From an uncultured Pseudomonadota bacterium (GTDB lineage: Bacteria > Pseudomonadota > Gammaproteobacteria > Burkholderiales > Burkholderiaceae_C): a DNA stretch of 64,000 nucleotides. The position numbers were made by a program, and so were the translations under genes. Below the pieces are notes generated by a model, which ran no database searches, was not told the DNA's origin, and saw only the letters and a program-made list of their open reading frames with translations. This document shows, one piece after another, positions 34,377 to 46,110 of the stretch (position 1 is the stretch's first letter; each line of letters starts with the position of its first letter). The stretch lies in contig CAMFIB010000001.1 of the NCBI GenBank assembly GCA_945952465.1, forward strand, positions 1,054,001-1,118,000. Reading direction: 5' to 3'.

Positions 34377-34918
34377 CAGGTTTCCGAGGTGCCGCCGGTC
34401 TTGAGGTGGCGGGCGATGTACAGGCCCTGGCCAACGATGAAGAGCAGCGGGAATGCGTAGCCCCACAGCTTGAAATTCACCCAGGTTTCGGTGCTGTAGA
34501 ACGCCGCCACGTAGCCGTTGAGCGCCGACATGAAGCCGCAGTAGACGATCCACGCCAGGTTGAGACGGGTCCACACCGGCTCGGGCAATTCGAGCTGGCT
34601 GCCCAGCAGCAGCTTGAGGAAGTTCTTGCGCAGCACCCACAGCGAGAACGCCAGGCCGATGGCCATGGCCGCATACAGCACGGTGGGCTTCCATTTGATG
34701 AAGCGCTCATCGTGCAGCAGAAGGGTGAGCGTGCCGAAGGCGAGGATGAGCGCCAGCGTGACCTTGTGCATGGTGCTGAGCTTGCGGTCGATCAGCCACA
34801 GCGTGGCCATCTGCAGCACGGTGGCGCCCATCAGCACCGCGGTGGCGGTGTAGATGTCGTACAGCTTGTACGCGCCGAAGAACAGCGCGATCGGCAGGAA
34901 GTCGAGGATGATTTTCAT
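34376..34918 (-). CDS. yciB: Inner-membrane septation protein A family (YciB/IspZ)
   Basis: The protein has 180 residues and about five transmembrane helices. The N-terminus [30 protein letters not shown] and the segments [17 protein letters not shown] and [23 protein letters not shown] are diagnostic for YciB. The protein interacts with cell-envelope and division proteins in enterobacteria and affects septation and envelope integrity. It is translationally coupled to the downstream BolA gene and lies 58 bases after msrB. Confidence 0.94.
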   Translation of the reverse strand: MKIILDFLPIALFFGAYKLYDIYTATAVLMGATVLQMATLWLIDRKLSTMHKVTLALILAFGTLTLLLHDERFIKWKPTVLYAAMAIGLAFSLWVLRKNFLKLLLGSQLELPEPVWTRLNLAWIVYCGFMSALNGYVAAFYSTETWVNFKLWGYAFPLLFIVGQGLYIARHLKTGGTSET

Positions 34919-34976
34919 GGCTGGGGTGCGCGTGCCGCGCCGTCGGCCGCCGGTGGGCGGCTGGGGTTGGCGGGGA

Positions 34977-35387
34977 TTATCGCGGCTTGAAATCGAGCGA
35001 CGCGGAGTTCATGCAGTAGCGCAGGCCGGTGGGCGCCGGGCCGTCGTCGAACACATGGCCCAGGTGCGCGCCGCAGTCGGCGCAGTGCACCTCGGTGCGC
35101 TTCATGAACAGCTTGCCGTCGGTCTTGGTCTCCACCGTGTCGGCCGACAGCGGCTGGTAGTAGCTGGGCCAGCCGGAGCCGGAGTCGTATTTGGTGTCGG
35201 AGTCGAACAGCGGCTTGCCGCAGCAGACGCAGGCGTAGGTGCCGGCGTCCTTGTTGTCGGCGTACTTGCCGGTGAAGGCGCGCTCGGTGCCCTCGTGGCG
35301 GGTGATTTCGAATGCGCCGGGTTCCGCGCCTTTTTCGCGCAGCAGTTCCTTCCATTCGGCGTCGGTCTTCTCGATCTTGTGGCTCAT
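34977..35387 (-). CDS. msrB: Peptide-methionine (R)-S-oxide reductase
   Basis: MsrB reduces R-methionine sulfoxide in proteins. The 136-residue protein has zinc ligands C53, C56, C102 and C105 ([21 protein letters not shown]), the substrate motif GSGWPSY and the catalytic C125 in [11 protein letters not shown]. No signal peptide is present, so it acts in the cytosol. It lies between selO upstream (34 bases) and yciB downstream. Pairing with SelO, itself redox regulated, gives the group an oxidative-stress theme. Confidence 0.96.
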   Translation of the reverse strand: MSHKIEKTDAEWKELLREKGAEPGAFEITRHEGTERAFTGKYADNKDAGTYACVCCGKPLFDSDTKYDSGSGWPSYYQPLSADTVETKTDGKLFMKRTEVHCADCGAHLGHVFDDGPAPTGLRYCMNSASLDFKPR

Positions 35388-35421
35388 GGCTGATTCCTTG
35401 GTGGGTGAGGGCGGCAGCGGC

Positions 35422-36939
35422 TCAGGACGAGCAACTGATCTCGATGCCGGCCGCCCAGTCGGGTGGCAGCGCGGCGTGCGCTTCGTGGCCGGGATGTTCG
35501 TCGAACGGGGTTTCGAGCAGCGTCAACAGGGTATGGACTTCGGAAAAGTCCTTTAGTTTCGCGGCCCGTATCGCGGTTTCGGCCAAATGGTTGCGCAGCA
35601 CGAAGCGGGGGTTGTGTTTGTGCATCAAATCGGCCGCAAGTCGGCGTGGTTGCTCGCTTGTTCGCTCTGAATAAGTGAGCATCCAACGGTCGAAAGCGTC
35701 GCGGTCGATGAACAGGTCGCGCACCGGGTCAACCGGCCCGCCGGCCATGTGGCGGCTGAGTTCGTGCCAGAACAGCGTGTAGTCGGTGCGTTCGTTGGCC
35801 AGCAGCCGGAAGGTGGCCTGGATGAAGTCGCGGTCGCCTGCGCGCTCGCTGGCCAGGCCGAGCTTGCCGCGCATGCGGCCCTCGAACTCGGCCGGGTAGG
35901 CCCCGGGGTAGGCCTTCAGCGCGGCCTGCGTGCGTTCTTCGTCGCCGATCAGCGGCAGCAGCGCCTGGCCCAGGCAGAACAGGTTCCAGTAGGCGATGTT
36001 GGGCTGCTGGTTGTAGGCGTAGCGGCCCTGCGAGTCGCTGTGGTTGCAGATGTGGTTGGGGTTGAAGCCGTCGAGGAACTGGAAGGGGCCGTAGTCGATG
36101 GTGAGCCCGAGGATGCTCATGTTGTCGGTGTTCATCACGCCGTGGCAGAAGCCCACCGCCTGCCACCCGGCCAGCAGCGCGGCGGTGCGGCGCGCCACTG
36201 CGGCCAGGAAGGCGGCGACCGGGTCTTGCGCCTCCCGGCAGTCGGGGTAATGGTGGTCGATGACGTGGTCGGTCAGTGCGCGCAATTCCTCCAACTGGTT
36301 GCGCGACGAGAAGTGTTCGAAATGGCCGAAGCGGATGAAGCTGGGCGCCACCCGGGTGACCACGGCGGAGGTTTCTGTTTCTTCACGCCGCACGGGGGCG
36401 TCGGAGCCGGTGACGGCCAGCGCCCGGGTGGTGGGAATGCCAAGGCCGTGCATCGCCTCGCTGCACAGGAACTCGCGGATGCTGGAGCGCAGCACCGCGC
36501 GGCCGTCGCCCATGCGGGAGTAGGGCGTCAGGCCGGCGCCCTTGAGCTGGATTTCCTGGCCGCCAGCGGTTTCGCCCAGCAGCAGCGCCCGGCCGTCGCC
36601 CAACTGGCCGGCCCACATGCCGAACTGGTGGCCGCTGTAGACGGTGGCGAGGGGCCGGCTGCCTTCGAGGAGGCGGTTGCCGGTGAGGGCCTGCAGCGCG
36701 TCGTCGCTGTCCAGCCAGGCGTCGTCCACCCCCAATTCCCGCGCCAGGCCTCGGCTGCGGCCGACCCAGTAGGGTGCGGGGAGCGGCCGGGGCGGCAGCT
36801 CGGTGTAGAACGCGGGGCCCAGTGCGGCAAAACCCGGCCGCCAGCGCCAGGGCGCCGGAACGGGCGGCGGCAAGCCGTCCGCCCCCGGAAGGGGGGTGTT
36901 GGAAAGGGGGGCGGAAACCGCGTCGTCGTCCAGGGCCAT
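35422..36939 (-). CDS. selO: Protein adenylyltransferase SelO (YdiU family pseudokinase)
   Basis: SelO transfers AMP to Ser/Thr/Tyr of target proteins involved in redox homeostasis. The 505-residue protein starts at ATG 36939; the frame extends upstream without ribosome site. Family segments are clear: [72 protein letters not shown] and [16 protein letters not shown]. The C-terminus ends in CSS, the position of the regulatory cysteine (C476) of E. coli SelO, and C298 (CNHSD) matches its disulfide partner. The redox switch is therefore probably conserved. It heads the msrB-yciB-bolA-ppiC group. Confidence 0.95.
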   Translation of the reverse strand: MALDDDAVSAPLSNTPLPGADGLPPPVPAPWRWRPGFAALGPAFYTELPPRPLPAPYWVGRSRGLARELGVDDAWLDSDDALQALTGNRLLEGSRPLATVYSGHQFGMWAGQLGDGRALLLGETAGGQEIQLKGAGLTPYSRMGDGRAVLRSSIREFLCSEAMHGLGIPTTRALAVTGSDAPVRREETETSAVVTRVAPSFIRFGHFEHFSSRNQLEELRALTDHVIDHHYPDCREAQDPVAAFLAAVARRTAALLAGWQAVGFCHGVMNTDNMSILGLTIDYGPFQFLDGFNPNHICNHSDSQGRYAYNQQPNIAYWNLFCLGQALLPLIGDEERTQAALKAYPGAYPAEFEGRMRGKLGLASERAGDRDFIQATFRLLANERTDYTLFWHELSRHMAGGPVDPVRDLFIDRDAFDRWMLTYSERTSEQPRRLAADLMHKHNPRFVLRNHLAETAIRAAKLKDFSEVHTLLTLLETPFDEHPGHEAHAALPPDWAAGIEISCSS

Positions 36940-37125
36940 GGCCGATTGTCCCGCAGTGGAGTGGGCCGGGTGGCGGCGCGGTCTTGGCGCGTCGCGCGCG
37001 CTACACCTGCTCACCGTGTGGCGGGTAATTTGCTGCTAAGCTTTTTTTCTGCATGTCTGGCCCCTCCTGGCGGCCACCCACCACAAGAGACAAGCCCGCT
37101 TCGACGGGCACAAGAAAGGATTCCC

Positions 37126-38769
37126 ATGCTCGGATTGATGCAGGACCAGCCGCTGCTGATCTCCCAACTCCTCGAATTTGCCGACAGGCACCACCGCGAC
37201 GGCGAAATCGTCTCGCGCCGGGTCGAGGGCGACATCCACCGCTACACCTACAAAGACCTCGCCGTGCGGGCCCGCAAGGTGGCCAACGCGCTGGACGCCA
37301 TGAAGCTGCAGTTCAGCGACCGCGTCGCCACGCTGGCTTGGAACGGCTACCGCCACCTGGAGCTGTACTACGGCGTCAGCGGTTCCGGCCGGGTGCTGCA
37401 CACGCTGAACCCGCGCCTGCACCCCGACCAGGTGGTCTGGATCGCCAACCACGCCGAAGACCAGGTGCTGTGCTTCGACATGACCTTCCTGCCCATCGTG
37501 CAGGCGGTGCACGCCCGCTGCCCGACGATCAAGCATTTCATCGCGCTGTGCGACGCCGACAAGCTGCCCCAAGACACGGGCATTCCCAACCTGACGAGCT
37601 ACGAAGACTGGATCGGCGGCGCGTCGTCCGACTACGTCTGGCCGCGTTTCGACGAGAACTCGGCCTCCAGCATGTGCTACACCAGCGGCACCACGGGCAA
37701 CCCCAAGGCCGCGCTGTACAGCCACCGCTCCTCCACGCTGCACGCCTACGCCGCCGCGCTGCCCGACGTGATGTGCCTGAGCGCCCGCGACTCGGTGCTG
37801 CCGGTGGTGCCGATGTTCCACGTCAACGCCTGGGGCATTCCGTATTCGGCGCTGATGGTGGGCTGCAAGCTGGTCTTCCCCGGCCCCGCGCTGGACGGCA
37901 AATCGGTCTACGAACTGATGGAAAGCGAGGGCGTGACCTTCGCCGCCGGCGTGCCCACGGTCTGGCAGATGCTGCTGGGCCACATGAAGCCGGCCGGCCT
38001 GCGGTTCAGCTCGCTCACGCGAACCGTCATCGGCGGCTCGGCCTGCCCGCCGGCCATGATCAACGCCTTCCGCGACGACTATGGGGTGGACGTGCTGCAC
38101 GCCTGGGGCATGACCGAGATGAGCCCGCTGGGCACGCTGTGCACGCTGAAGAACAAGCACCTGACGCTGCGCGAAGACCTGCAGATGGCGATCCGCCTGA
38201 AGCAGGGCCGGGCGATCTTCGGCGTCGACATGAAGATCGTCGACGAAAACGGCCAGGAGCTGCCGTGGGACGGCAAGGCCTTTGGCGACGTGCTGGTGAA
38301 GGGGCCGTGGATCGTGGCCTCGTACTTCAAGGGCGAGGGCGGCGACCCGCTGGTGAAGGACAGCAACGGCATTGGCTGGTTCCCGACAGGCGATGTGGCC
38401 ACCATCGACGAAGACGGCTACCTGCAGATCACCGACCGCAGCAAGGACGTGATCAAGTCCGGCGGCGAATGGATCAGCTCCATCGACATCGAGAACATCG
38501 CGGTGGCGCACCCGGCCGTGGCCATGGCGGCCTGCATCGGCGTGAAGCACCCCAAGTGGGACGAGCGGCCCATCGTCGCGGTGGTGAAGAAGCCCGGCGC
38601 CGAGGTGACGCGCGACGAACTGATTGCGTTCTACGAGGGCAAGACCGCCAAGTGGCAGATCCCGGATGACGTGGTGTTCGTCGAGGCCATCCCGCTCGGC
38701 GCCACCGGCAAGATGCTCAAGACCAAGCTGCGCGAGCAACTGAAAGACTACAAGCTGCCCAACGCCTGA
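37126..38769 (+). CDS. Long/medium-chain fatty-acid-CoA ligase (AMP-forming)
   Basis: A 547-residue acyl-CoA synthetase starting at ATG 37126 after the ribosome site AAGAAAGGA. The AMP-binding P-loop [18 protein letters not shown] (about residues 185-202), [46 protein letters not shown] and the C-terminal catalytic lysine in [11 protein letters not shown] are all present. It activates free fatty acids to acyl-CoA with ATP in the cytosol. It opens the acyl-CoA cluster; fadB-type gene and operator follow 145 bases downstream, so it may have its own promoter. The substrate chain length cannot be read from the sequence. Confidence 0.93.
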   Translation: MLGLMQDQPLLISQLLEFADRHHRDGEIVSRRVEGDIHRYTYKDLAVRARKVANALDAMKLQFSDRVATLAWNGYRHLELYYGVSGSGRVLHTLNPRLHPDQVVWIANHAEDQVLCFDMTFLPIVQAVHARCPTIKHFIALCDADKLPQDTGIPNLTSYEDWIGGASSDYVWPRFDENSASSMCYTSGTTGNPKAALYSHRSSTLHAYAAALPDVMCLSARDSVLPVVPMFHVNAWGIPYSALMVGCKLVFPGPALDGKSVYELMESEGVTFAAGVPTVWQMLLGHMKPAGLRFSSLTRTVIGGSACPPAMINAFRDDYGVDVLHAWGMTEMSPLGTLCTLKNKHLTLREDLQMAIRLKQGRAIFGVDMKIVDENGQELPWDGKAFGDVLVKGPWIVASYFKGEGGDPLVKDSNGIGWFPTGDVATIDEDGYLQITDRSKDVIKSGGEWISSIDIENIAVAHPAVAMAACIGVKHPKWDERPIVAVVKKPGAEVTRDELIAFYEGKTAKWQIPDDVVFVEAIPLGATGKMLKTKLREQLKDYKLPNA

Positions 38770-38795
38770 CGCGACGCTGCCGGCAACCGGGCCCG

Positions 38796-38813
38796 GCGGA
38801 CGGCCATGTCCGC
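38796..38813. repeat. Hairpin GCGGAC-loop-GTCCGC after the acyl-CoA ligase gene
   Basis: A perfect 6-bp stem with a 6-base loop lies 26 bases after the ligase stop. No T-tract follows, so it may be a weak or Rho-assisted terminator, or simply a mobile GC-rich repeat. Confidence 0.35.
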
Positions 38814-38860
38814 TGGGGGACACGCGCTGCCACGGCCGCGCCATGGAATGGTTCTAGAAT

Positions 38861-38885
38861 AAAAAAGAACGATCGTTCGTTTTTG
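38861..38885. promoter_or_regulatory. TetR-type operator candidate GAACGATCGTTC at the fadB promoter
   Basis: A perfect 12-bp palindrome at 38867-38878 is flanked by A- and T-runs, extending the symmetry over about 24 bases. TAGAAT at 38855-38860 could be the -10 box, so a repressor bound here would cover the transcription start. TetR-family regulators such as FadR, PsrA or FadP control fatty-acid degradation in many bacteria; which one acts here is unknown. Confidence 0.5.
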
Positions 38886-38914
38886 AACCCGTATCCCCTT
38901 TGAGGAGCCCCCGC

Positions 38915-41014
<2,100 letters not shown>

Positions 41015-41028
41015 ATTCAAGGACGCAC

Positions 41029-42204
41029 ATGACTTCCGCTGTCATCGTTTCCACCGCCCGCACGCCCCTGGCCAAGAGCTGGAAGGGCGCCTTCAACATG
41101 ACCCACGGCGCCACGCTCGGCGGCCACGCGGTGCAGCACGCCATCCAGCGCGCCGGCATTGATGCCGCCGAGGTCGAGGACGTCATCATGGGCTGCGCCA
41201 ACCCCGAAGGTGCGACCGGCGCCAACATCGCGCGCCAGATCGCGCTGATGGCCGGCGCGCCGGTCTCGGTGTCGGGCGTCACCGTCAACCGCTTCTGCTC
41301 GTCGGGCCTGCAGACCATCGCGCTGGCCGCGCAGCGAATCATCGCTGGCGAAGGCGAGGTCTACGTGGCCGGCGGCGTGGAGAGCATTTCCTGCGTGCAG
41401 CAGGAAATGAACCAGCACATGCTGCGCGACCTGGCGCTGGCCAAGAAGAAGCCCGAGATCTACTGGAACATGCTGCAGACCGCCGAGCAGGTCTCCAAGC
41501 GCTACAACATCGGCCGCGACGCGATGGACGAGTACGGCGCGCAGAGCCAGCAGCGTGCCAGCGCCGCGCTGGCCGCTGGCCTGTTCGAAGCCGAGATCGC
41601 GCCGATCACCGTCACCGCCGGCGTCGCCGACCCGGTGATGGGCCTGCGCGCCAAGGAAGTCACCGTCAGCAAAGATGAGGGCATCCGCGAAGGCACCACC
41701 AAAGAGGGCATCAGCGGCATCAAGCCCGCCATTCCCGGTGGTGTGGTCGCGGCCGGCAACGCCAGCCAGTTCTCCGACGGTGCCGGCGCCTGCGTGGTCG
41801 TCAGCGAAACCTATGCCCAGCAGAAGGGCCTGAAGCCGCTCGGCCGCTTCCTCGGCTTCGCGGTGGCCGGCTGCGAGCCCGACGAAATGGGCATCGGCCC
41901 GGTCTACGCGGTGCCCAAGGTGCTGAAGCGGCTTGGCCTGACGGTCGCCGACATCGACCTGTGGGAGCTGAACGAAGCTTTCGCCGTGCAGGTGCTGTAC
42001 TGCCGCGACAAGCTCGGCATCCCGGCCGACAAACTGAACGTGAATGGCGGCGCGATCGCGGTGGGCCACCCCTACGGCGTCAGCGGTCAGCGCCTGACCG
42101 GCCACGCGCTGATCGAAGGCAAGCGCCGCGGCGCCAAGCGCGTCGCGGTCACGATGTGCATCGGTGGCGGCATGGGCGCCGCCGGCATCTTCGAGGTGCT
42201 GTGA
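41029..42204 (+). CDS. Acetyl-CoA C-acyltransferase (thiolase)
   Basis: A 391-residue thiolase. The nucleophile C90 lies in [14 protein letters not shown]347 in [14 protein letters not shown] and C377 in [10 protein letters not shown], the complete thiolase triad. [17 protein letters not shown] is the usual active-site loop. With the preceding FadB/FadJ-type protein it completes the beta-oxidation spiral by cleaving 3-ketoacyl-CoA. The start ATG follows the fadB stop by 14 bases and its own stop overlaps the GTG of the next frame. A biosynthetic thiolase role is less likely given the context. Confidence 0.94.
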   Translation: MTSAVIVSTARTPLAKSWKGAFNMTHGATLGGHAVQHAIQRAGIDAAEVEDVIMGCANPEGATGANIARQIALMAGAPVSVSGVTVNRFCSSGLQTIALAAQRIIAGEGEVYVAGGVESISCVQQEMNQHMLRDLALAKKKPEIYWNMLQTAEQVSKRYNIGRDAMDEYGAQSQQRASAALAAGLFEAEIAPITVTAGVADPVMGLRAKEVTVSKDEGIREGTTKEGISGIKPAIPGGVVAAGNASQFSDGAGACVVVSETYAQQKGLKPLGRFLGFAVAGCEPDEMGIGPVYAVPKVLKRLGLTVADIDLWELNEAFAVQVLYCRDKLGIPADKLNVNGGAIAVGHPYGVSGQRLTGHALIEGKRRGAKRVAVTMCIGGGMGAAGIFEVL

Positions 42205-42737
42205 GCGACGGCCCGTCGCCGGGCCGCTCCCAAGGCGGGCCAGCCCCCTCGGGGGGCAGCGAAGCACACGAAGTGGCGAGCGTGGAGGCCAAGAACGGTC
42301 CGCCGCCGGTCGAAGTTTCCGCCGAAACCTTTCTGAAAATGGGCCAGCAGGTGCTGGCCCAGCAACCGTTCAGCGTGCTGATCGACGCCGAACTGCTGGC
42401 GCTGGCCCCCGGCCGTTGCGAGCTGGCCGTGCCGCTAGCCGAGAAAGTGTTGCAGCAGCACGGCTTCGCACACGGCGGCGTGGTCAGCTACGCCGCCGAC
42501 AACGCGCTGACCTATGCCGGCGGCACCGCGCTGCGGGTGCCGGTGGTGACCAGCGAATTCAAGATCAACTACCTGCGCCCGGCGGTCGGCGAACGGCTGA
42601 TCGCAAGGGCGGAGGCCGTGCACGCCGGCAAGAGCCAGGCGGTCTGCCGCTGCGACGTGTTCGTGGTGAAAGACGGCGCCGAGAAGCTGTGCGCGGTCGC
42701 GCAGGGCACGATCGCCGCGCTGCCGAAAAAGGATTGA
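42201..42737 (+). CDS. PaaI-family thioesterase, N-terminus possibly derived from a dispersed repeat
   Basis: The hotdog domain ([36 protein letters not shown], then [25 protein letters not shown] and [17 protein letters not shown]) is a clear PaaI-type acyl-CoA thioesterase with HGG motif. The widest reading starts at GTG 42201 in a GTGA overlap with the thiolase stop and gives 178 residues. However, the first 30 codons lie in a GC-rich dispersed repeat (42209-42290), so the real start could be GTG 42273, GTG 42282 or ATG 42339. It would release free acids or CoA within the acyl-CoA cluster. The next gene follows after 3 bases. Confidence 0.8.
   Translation: MSDGPSPGRSQGGPAPSGGSEAHEVASVEAKNGPPPVEVSAETFLKMGQQVLAQQPFSVLIDAELLALAPGRCELAVPLAEKVLQQHGFAHGGVVSYAADNALTYAGGTALRVPVVTSEFKINYLRPAVGERLIARAEAVHAGKSQAVCRCDVFVVKDGAEKLCAVAQGTIAALPKKD
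42209..42290. repeat. GC-rich dispersed repeat at the thiolase/thioesterase junction
   Basis: Contains the hairpin GCCCCCTCGGGGGGC (42244-42258) followed by AGCGAAGCACACGAAGTGGC. This type of sequence (CTCCCAAG, then CAGCCCCCTCGGGGGGCAGC) is familiar to me as an intergenic repeat in Comamonadaceae genomes, a recollection that cannot be checked here. Only one copy lies in the window. Confidence 0.55.
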
Positions 42738-42740
42738 GCC

Positions 42741-44567
42741 ATGTCCGTTCGCGCCACCGTCGATTTCCTGCTGCACGACTGGTTGCGGGTCGGCACGCTG
42801 ACCGACCGTGAGCGCTTCGCCGACCATTCCCGCGAAACCTTCGATGCGGTGCTCGACACCTGCGAACGCATCGCCCGCGAGAAATACGCGCCGCACAACC
42901 GCACCGTCGACACCGAGGAGCCGCGTTTCGACGGCGAGAAGGTCATCCTGCCGCGCGCCACCCACGAGGCGCAGCAGGCTTACGCCGCGTCCGGCATGCT
43001 GAGCGCGGCGCAGGACTACGACATCGGCGGCATGCAGTTGCCGTACACGGTGGAGGCCGCGGCCAACGCCTTCTTTGCCATGGCCTCGGTCAGCATCGGC
43101 TCTGGCATGCTGACCACTGGCAACGCCAACCTGCTGATGGCGCACGGCACGGCGCTGCAAAAGCAGGTCTTTGCGCTGAACGAATTCGCCGGCCGCTGGT
43201 CGGGCACGATGTGTTTGAGCGAACCGCAGGCCGGGTCCAGTCTGAGCGACGTCGCGACGCGCGCGGTGCCCGACGGCGCCGATTTCGAGGCCGATCCACT
43301 CGGCCCTCGTTTTCGACTTACCGGCAACAAGATGTGGATCTCGGCCGGCGAACACGAGCTGACCGAGAACATCGTGCACCTGGTGCTGGCCAAGATTCCC
43401 GCGCCCGACGGCAAGCCCTTGCCCGGCGTGAAAGGCATTTCGCTGTTCATCGTGCCCAAGCACCTGGTGGATGCGCAAGGCCGGCTGACCGGCGTGCGCA
43501 ACGACGTGGCGCTGGCCGGCCTGAACCACAAGTGCGGCTGGCGCGGCACCACCAACACGCTGCTGAACTTCGGCGAAGGCAGGTTCCCGGTGAACGGCAA
43601 GCCCGGTGCGGTGGGCTACCTCGTCGGCAAGCCCGGCGAAGGCCTGCGGGCGATGTTCCACATGATGAACGAGGCGCGCATCGGCGTCGGCATGGCGGCG
43701 ACCATGCTGGGCATGGCGGGTTATGTCGCCAGTCTGGATTACGCCAGAAACCGGCCGCAAGGCAGACCGATCGGGGTCGGTGGCAAGGACGCGGCCGCGC
43801 CGCAGGTCCGCATCATCGAACACGCCGACGTGAAGCGCATGTTGCTCGCGCAGAAGGCGTATTGCGAGGGCGCGCTGGCACTGGAGCTGTATTGCGCGCG
43901 GCTGGTCGACGAGCACCACACCGGCGAGCCGGCCGACGCCGAACTGGCGCGCCAGTTGCTGGAGGTGCTGACGCCCATCGCCAAGAGCTGGCCGAGCGAA
44001 TGGTGCCTCGAAGCCAATTCGCTGGCCATTCAGATCCACGGCGGCTATGGCTACACGCGCGATTTCCCGGTCGAGCAGTACTGGCGCGACAACCGGCTGA
44101 ACATGATCCACGAGGGCACCCATGGCATCCAGGCGCTCGACCTGCTCGGCCGCAAGGTCGTGCAGGGCGGCGGCAGCGGCCTGAAGCTGCTGGCCGGCCG
44201 CGTAAACGAGACGGTGCAGCGCGCCATCCAGCAGCCCGCACTCGCCGAGCACGCGAACGCGCTGGCGCGTGCGTTGCAGCGCATCGGCGCGGCCACCAAG
44301 GCGGCCTGGGCCACCGGCCAGCCGGCCGAGGCACTGGCCAACGCCGTGCCCTACATGCAGGCCTTCGGCCACACGGTGCTTGCCTGGATCTGGCTCGACG
44401 TGGCGCTCGCCGCCGGCGCCGCTCAACTGCCTGCCGCCCAGCGCGACGGCAAGCTTGCCGCCTGCCGCTTTTTCTTTCGCTACGAATTGCCGAAAATCGA
44501 GGCTTGGCTCGGTGTGGTCGAATCCCGCGACCTGACCTGCGCCCAACTCGACGAAGAGGCATTCTGA
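42741..44567 (+). CDS. Acyl-CoA dehydrogenase (DmdC/long-form family)
   Basis: A 608-residue acyl-CoA dehydrogenase of the longer type, with an extra C-terminal domain beyond the usual 380-residue core. TMCLSEPQAGSSLSDV and FRLTGNKMWISAGEHELTENI are the flavin-binding motifs. E458 in NMIHEGTHGIQALDLLGRK is the likely catalytic base, as in DmdC-type enzymes. QIHGGYGYTRDFPVEQYWRD is the C-terminal FAD loop. It oxidises acyl-CoA to enoyl-CoA, feeding the FadB/FadJ-type enzyme. The ribosome site AAGGA precedes the ATG, and the stop overlaps the start of the next small gene. Confidence 0.93.
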   Translation: MSVRATVDFLLHDWLRVGTLTDRERFADHSRETFDAVLDTCERIAREKYAPHNRTVDTEEPRFDGEKVILPRATHEAQQAYAASGMLSAAQDYDIGGMQLPYTVEAAANAFFAMASVSIGSGMLTTGNANLLMAHGTALQKQVFALNEFAGRWSGTMCLSEPQAGSSLSDVATRAVPDGADFEADPLGPRFRLTGNKMWISAGEHELTENIVHLVLAKIPAPDGKPLPGVKGISLFIVPKHLVDAQGRLTGVRNDVALAGLNHKCGWRGTTNTLLNFGEGRFPVNGKPGAVGYLVGKPGEGLRAMFHMMNEARIGVGMAATMLGMAGYVASLDYARNRPQGRPIGVGGKDAAAPQVRIIEHADVKRMLLAQKAYCEGALALELYCARLVDEHHTGEPADAELARQLLEVLTPIAKSWPSEWCLEANSLAIQIHGGYGYTRDFPVEQYWRDNRLNMIHEGTHGIQALDLLGRKVVQGGGSGLKLLAGRVNETVQRAIQQPALAEHANALARALQRIGAATKAAWATGQPAEALANAVPYMQAFGHTVLAWIWLDVALAAGAAQLPAAQRDGKLAACRFFFRYELPKIEAWLGVVESRDLTCAQLDEEAF

Positions 44568-44797
44568 TGGCATCTCCCCTTGCGCTCGCGCGCCTGCACC
44601 GTTTGATCTGGGTGCTGATCTACGGCGGCCTGCTCGGCATCACCACCGGCATCGCAACGCGTCGCACCGACGACGGCCTGGGCCTGGTCGTGCTCGGTAT
44701 TGGCGCGGCCATGGTGGCCGGTGGCATTGTGCTGATCGTGCTGCGATCGAAGCTCAAGGCCGACGGCGCGCCACCGGCGCCGCCGCCACGCGGCTGA
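44567..44797 (+). CDS. Small membrane protein of unknown function
   Basis: A 76-residue protein starting at ATG 44567, overlapping the dehydrogenase stop by one base. Two hydrophobic helices (about 12-27 and 39-58, RLIWVLIYGGLLGITTGIA and LGLVVLGIGAAMVAGGIVLIV) are followed by a proline-rich cytosolic tail. I recognise no family. It is probably an inner-membrane hairpin protein. Its tight coupling to the acyl-CoA dehydrogenase suggests a role in the same cluster, perhaps membrane tethering, but this is only context. Confidence 0.72.
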   Translation: MASPLALARLHRLIWVLIYGGLLGITTGIATRRTDDGLGLVVLGIGAAMVAGGIVLIVLRSKLKADGAPPAPPPRG

Positions 44798-44813
44798 CCC
44801 CACACGGTTTTAT

Positions 44814-44860
44814 CGCCCCTGTGACAGCCGGGGTGAGGGGCGGCCCGGACAATGGGCCGC
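44814..44860 (+). promoter_or_regulatory. Two overlapping hairpins upstream of the SDR gene
   Basis: Hairpin 1 pairs CGCCCCT (44814-44820) with AGGGGCG (44836-44842). Hairpin 2 pairs GCGGCCC (44840-44846) with GGGCCGC (44854-44860). They share bases 44840-44842, so they exclude each other over the last pairs. The ribosome site GAGGAGA starts 5 bases after hairpin 2. They may form a terminator or an RNA switch; no T-tract follows. Confidence 0.4.
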
Positions 44861-44880
44861 CACACGAGGAGACAACCGAC

Positions 44881-45675
44881 ATGAGCATCCGCACCGTCCA
44901 GCAACTGTTCGATCTGACCGGCAAGACGGCACTCGTCACCGGCGGTTCTCGCGGCCTCGGCCTGCAACTCGCGCAGGCGCTCGGCGAGGCCGGCGCGCGC
45001 ATCGTGCTGAGTTCTCGCAAAACGTCCGATCTGGAAGAGGCCGCGGCCGAACTGCAGGCCGCCGGCATCGACACCCGTTGGATCGCCGCCGACTGCGCCG
45101 ACGAGAACGACATTCACCGCCTGGCCGACGAGGCGCTGCAGCGGCTGGGCCACGTCGACATTCTGGTGAACAACGCCGGCGCCGCCTGGGGCGCGCCCGC
45201 CGAAGACCACCCGATCGAGGCCTGGGACAAGGTGATGGACCTCAACGTGCGCGGCTATTTCGTGCTCAGCCAGCGCATCGCCAAGCTCAGCATGATTCCG
45301 CGCAAGAGCGGCCGCATCATCAACGTCGCGTCCATCGCCGGTCTTGGCGGCAACCCCACCGACATGACCACCATCGCCTACAACACGTCCAAGGGCGCGG
45401 TCATCAATTTCACCCGCGCGCTGGGCTGCGAATGGGGCCGCTACGGCATCACCGTCAACGCGATCTGCCCTGGTTTCTTCCCCAGCAAGATGACGGCCGG
45501 CACGCTGGCCCGCCTGGGCGAAGAAAAGCTCGCCGCCCACGCGCCGTTGCGCCGCTTGGGAGACGACGAGGATTTGAAGGGCTTGTGCCTGCTGTACGCG
45601 TCCGACGCCGGCAAACACATCACCGGGCAGTGGCTCGCGGTCGACGGCGGCGTGTCGGTCATCACAGGCGGCTGA
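44881..45675 (+). CDS. SDR family oxidoreductase (3-oxoacyl reductase-like)
   Basis: The protein has 264 residues from ATG 44881 with ribosome site GAGGAGA. The NAD(P) motif TGGSRGLG (20-27), NNAG (97-100), catalytic S151, Y167 and K171 (YNTSKG) and C-terminal GQWLAVDGGVSVITGG are all in place, so it should be an active short-chain dehydrogenase. R at the end of TGGSR suggests NADP preference. In this context it may act on 3-hydroxyacyl- or 3-oxoacyl-CoA, or be a gluconate-type dehydrogenase. The thioesterase gene follows by 2 bases. Confidence 0.88.
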   Translation: MSIRTVQQLFDLTGKTALVTGGSRGLGLQLAQALGEAGARIVLSSRKTSDLEEAAAELQAAGIDTRWIAADCADENDIHRLADEALQRLGHVDILVNNAGAAWGAPAEDHPIEAWDKVMDLNVRGYFVLSQRIAKLSMIPRKSGRIINVASIAGLGGNPTDMTTIAYNTSKGAVINFTRALGCEWGRYGITVNAICPGFFPSKMTAGTLARLGEEKLAAHAPLRRLGDDEDLKGLCLLYASDAGKHITGQWLAVDGGVSVITGG

Positions 45676-45677
45676 AC

Positions 45678-46106
45678 ATGGAGTTCGGCGTCGACATCCC
45701 CTTCGTCCACCACCTCGGTTTCACGCTGGAGCGGTTCGACGGCGGGTTCTCGACGATCGGCTTCACGCCGAAGCCTGAGCACATGAACTCCTTCGGCGTA
45801 GTGCACGGCGGCGCCTGCATGACGGTGCTCGACGTCGCGATGGCGGTGGCCGCGCGCAGTGTGAACAAGGAGTCGGGCATCGTCACCATCGAGATGAAGA
45901 CCAGTTTCATGCAGCCGGCCCGTGGGCCGCTGCAGGGCCTCGGTTCGCTGAAGCACCGCACCGCGACCATGGCCTTCGTCGAGGCCACGCTGGTCGATGC
46001 CGAAGGCCGGCCCTGCGCCCACGCGACCGGCACCTTCAAGTACGTGAAGCGGCTGCCGACCGGCCCGCGCAGCGTCAACGCGCTGAACGTCATTTCCACG
46101 GATTAG
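45678..46106 (+). CDS. PaaI-family acyl-CoA thioesterase
   Basis: A 142-residue hotdog-fold protein starting at ATG 45678. IPFVHHLGFTLERFDGGFSTIGF followed by MNSFGVVHGGACMTVLDVAMAVAA is the PaaI signature (HGG plus the conserved Asp), and VTIEMKTSFMQPARGPLQGLG is the typical beta strand. It is the second thioesterase of the acyl-CoA cluster and differs clearly from the one at 42.2 kb. It likely hydrolyses aryl- or acyl-CoA intermediates. The dehydrogenase gene follows by 4 bases. Confidence 0.88.
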   Translation: MEFGVDIPFVHHLGFTLERFDGGFSTIGFTPKPEHMNSFGVVHGGACMTVLDVAMAVAARSVNKESGIVTIEMKTSFMQPARGPLQGLGSLKHRTATMAFVEATLVDAEGRPCAHATGTFKYVKRLPTGPRSVNALNVISTD

Positions 46107-46110
46107 AGCC

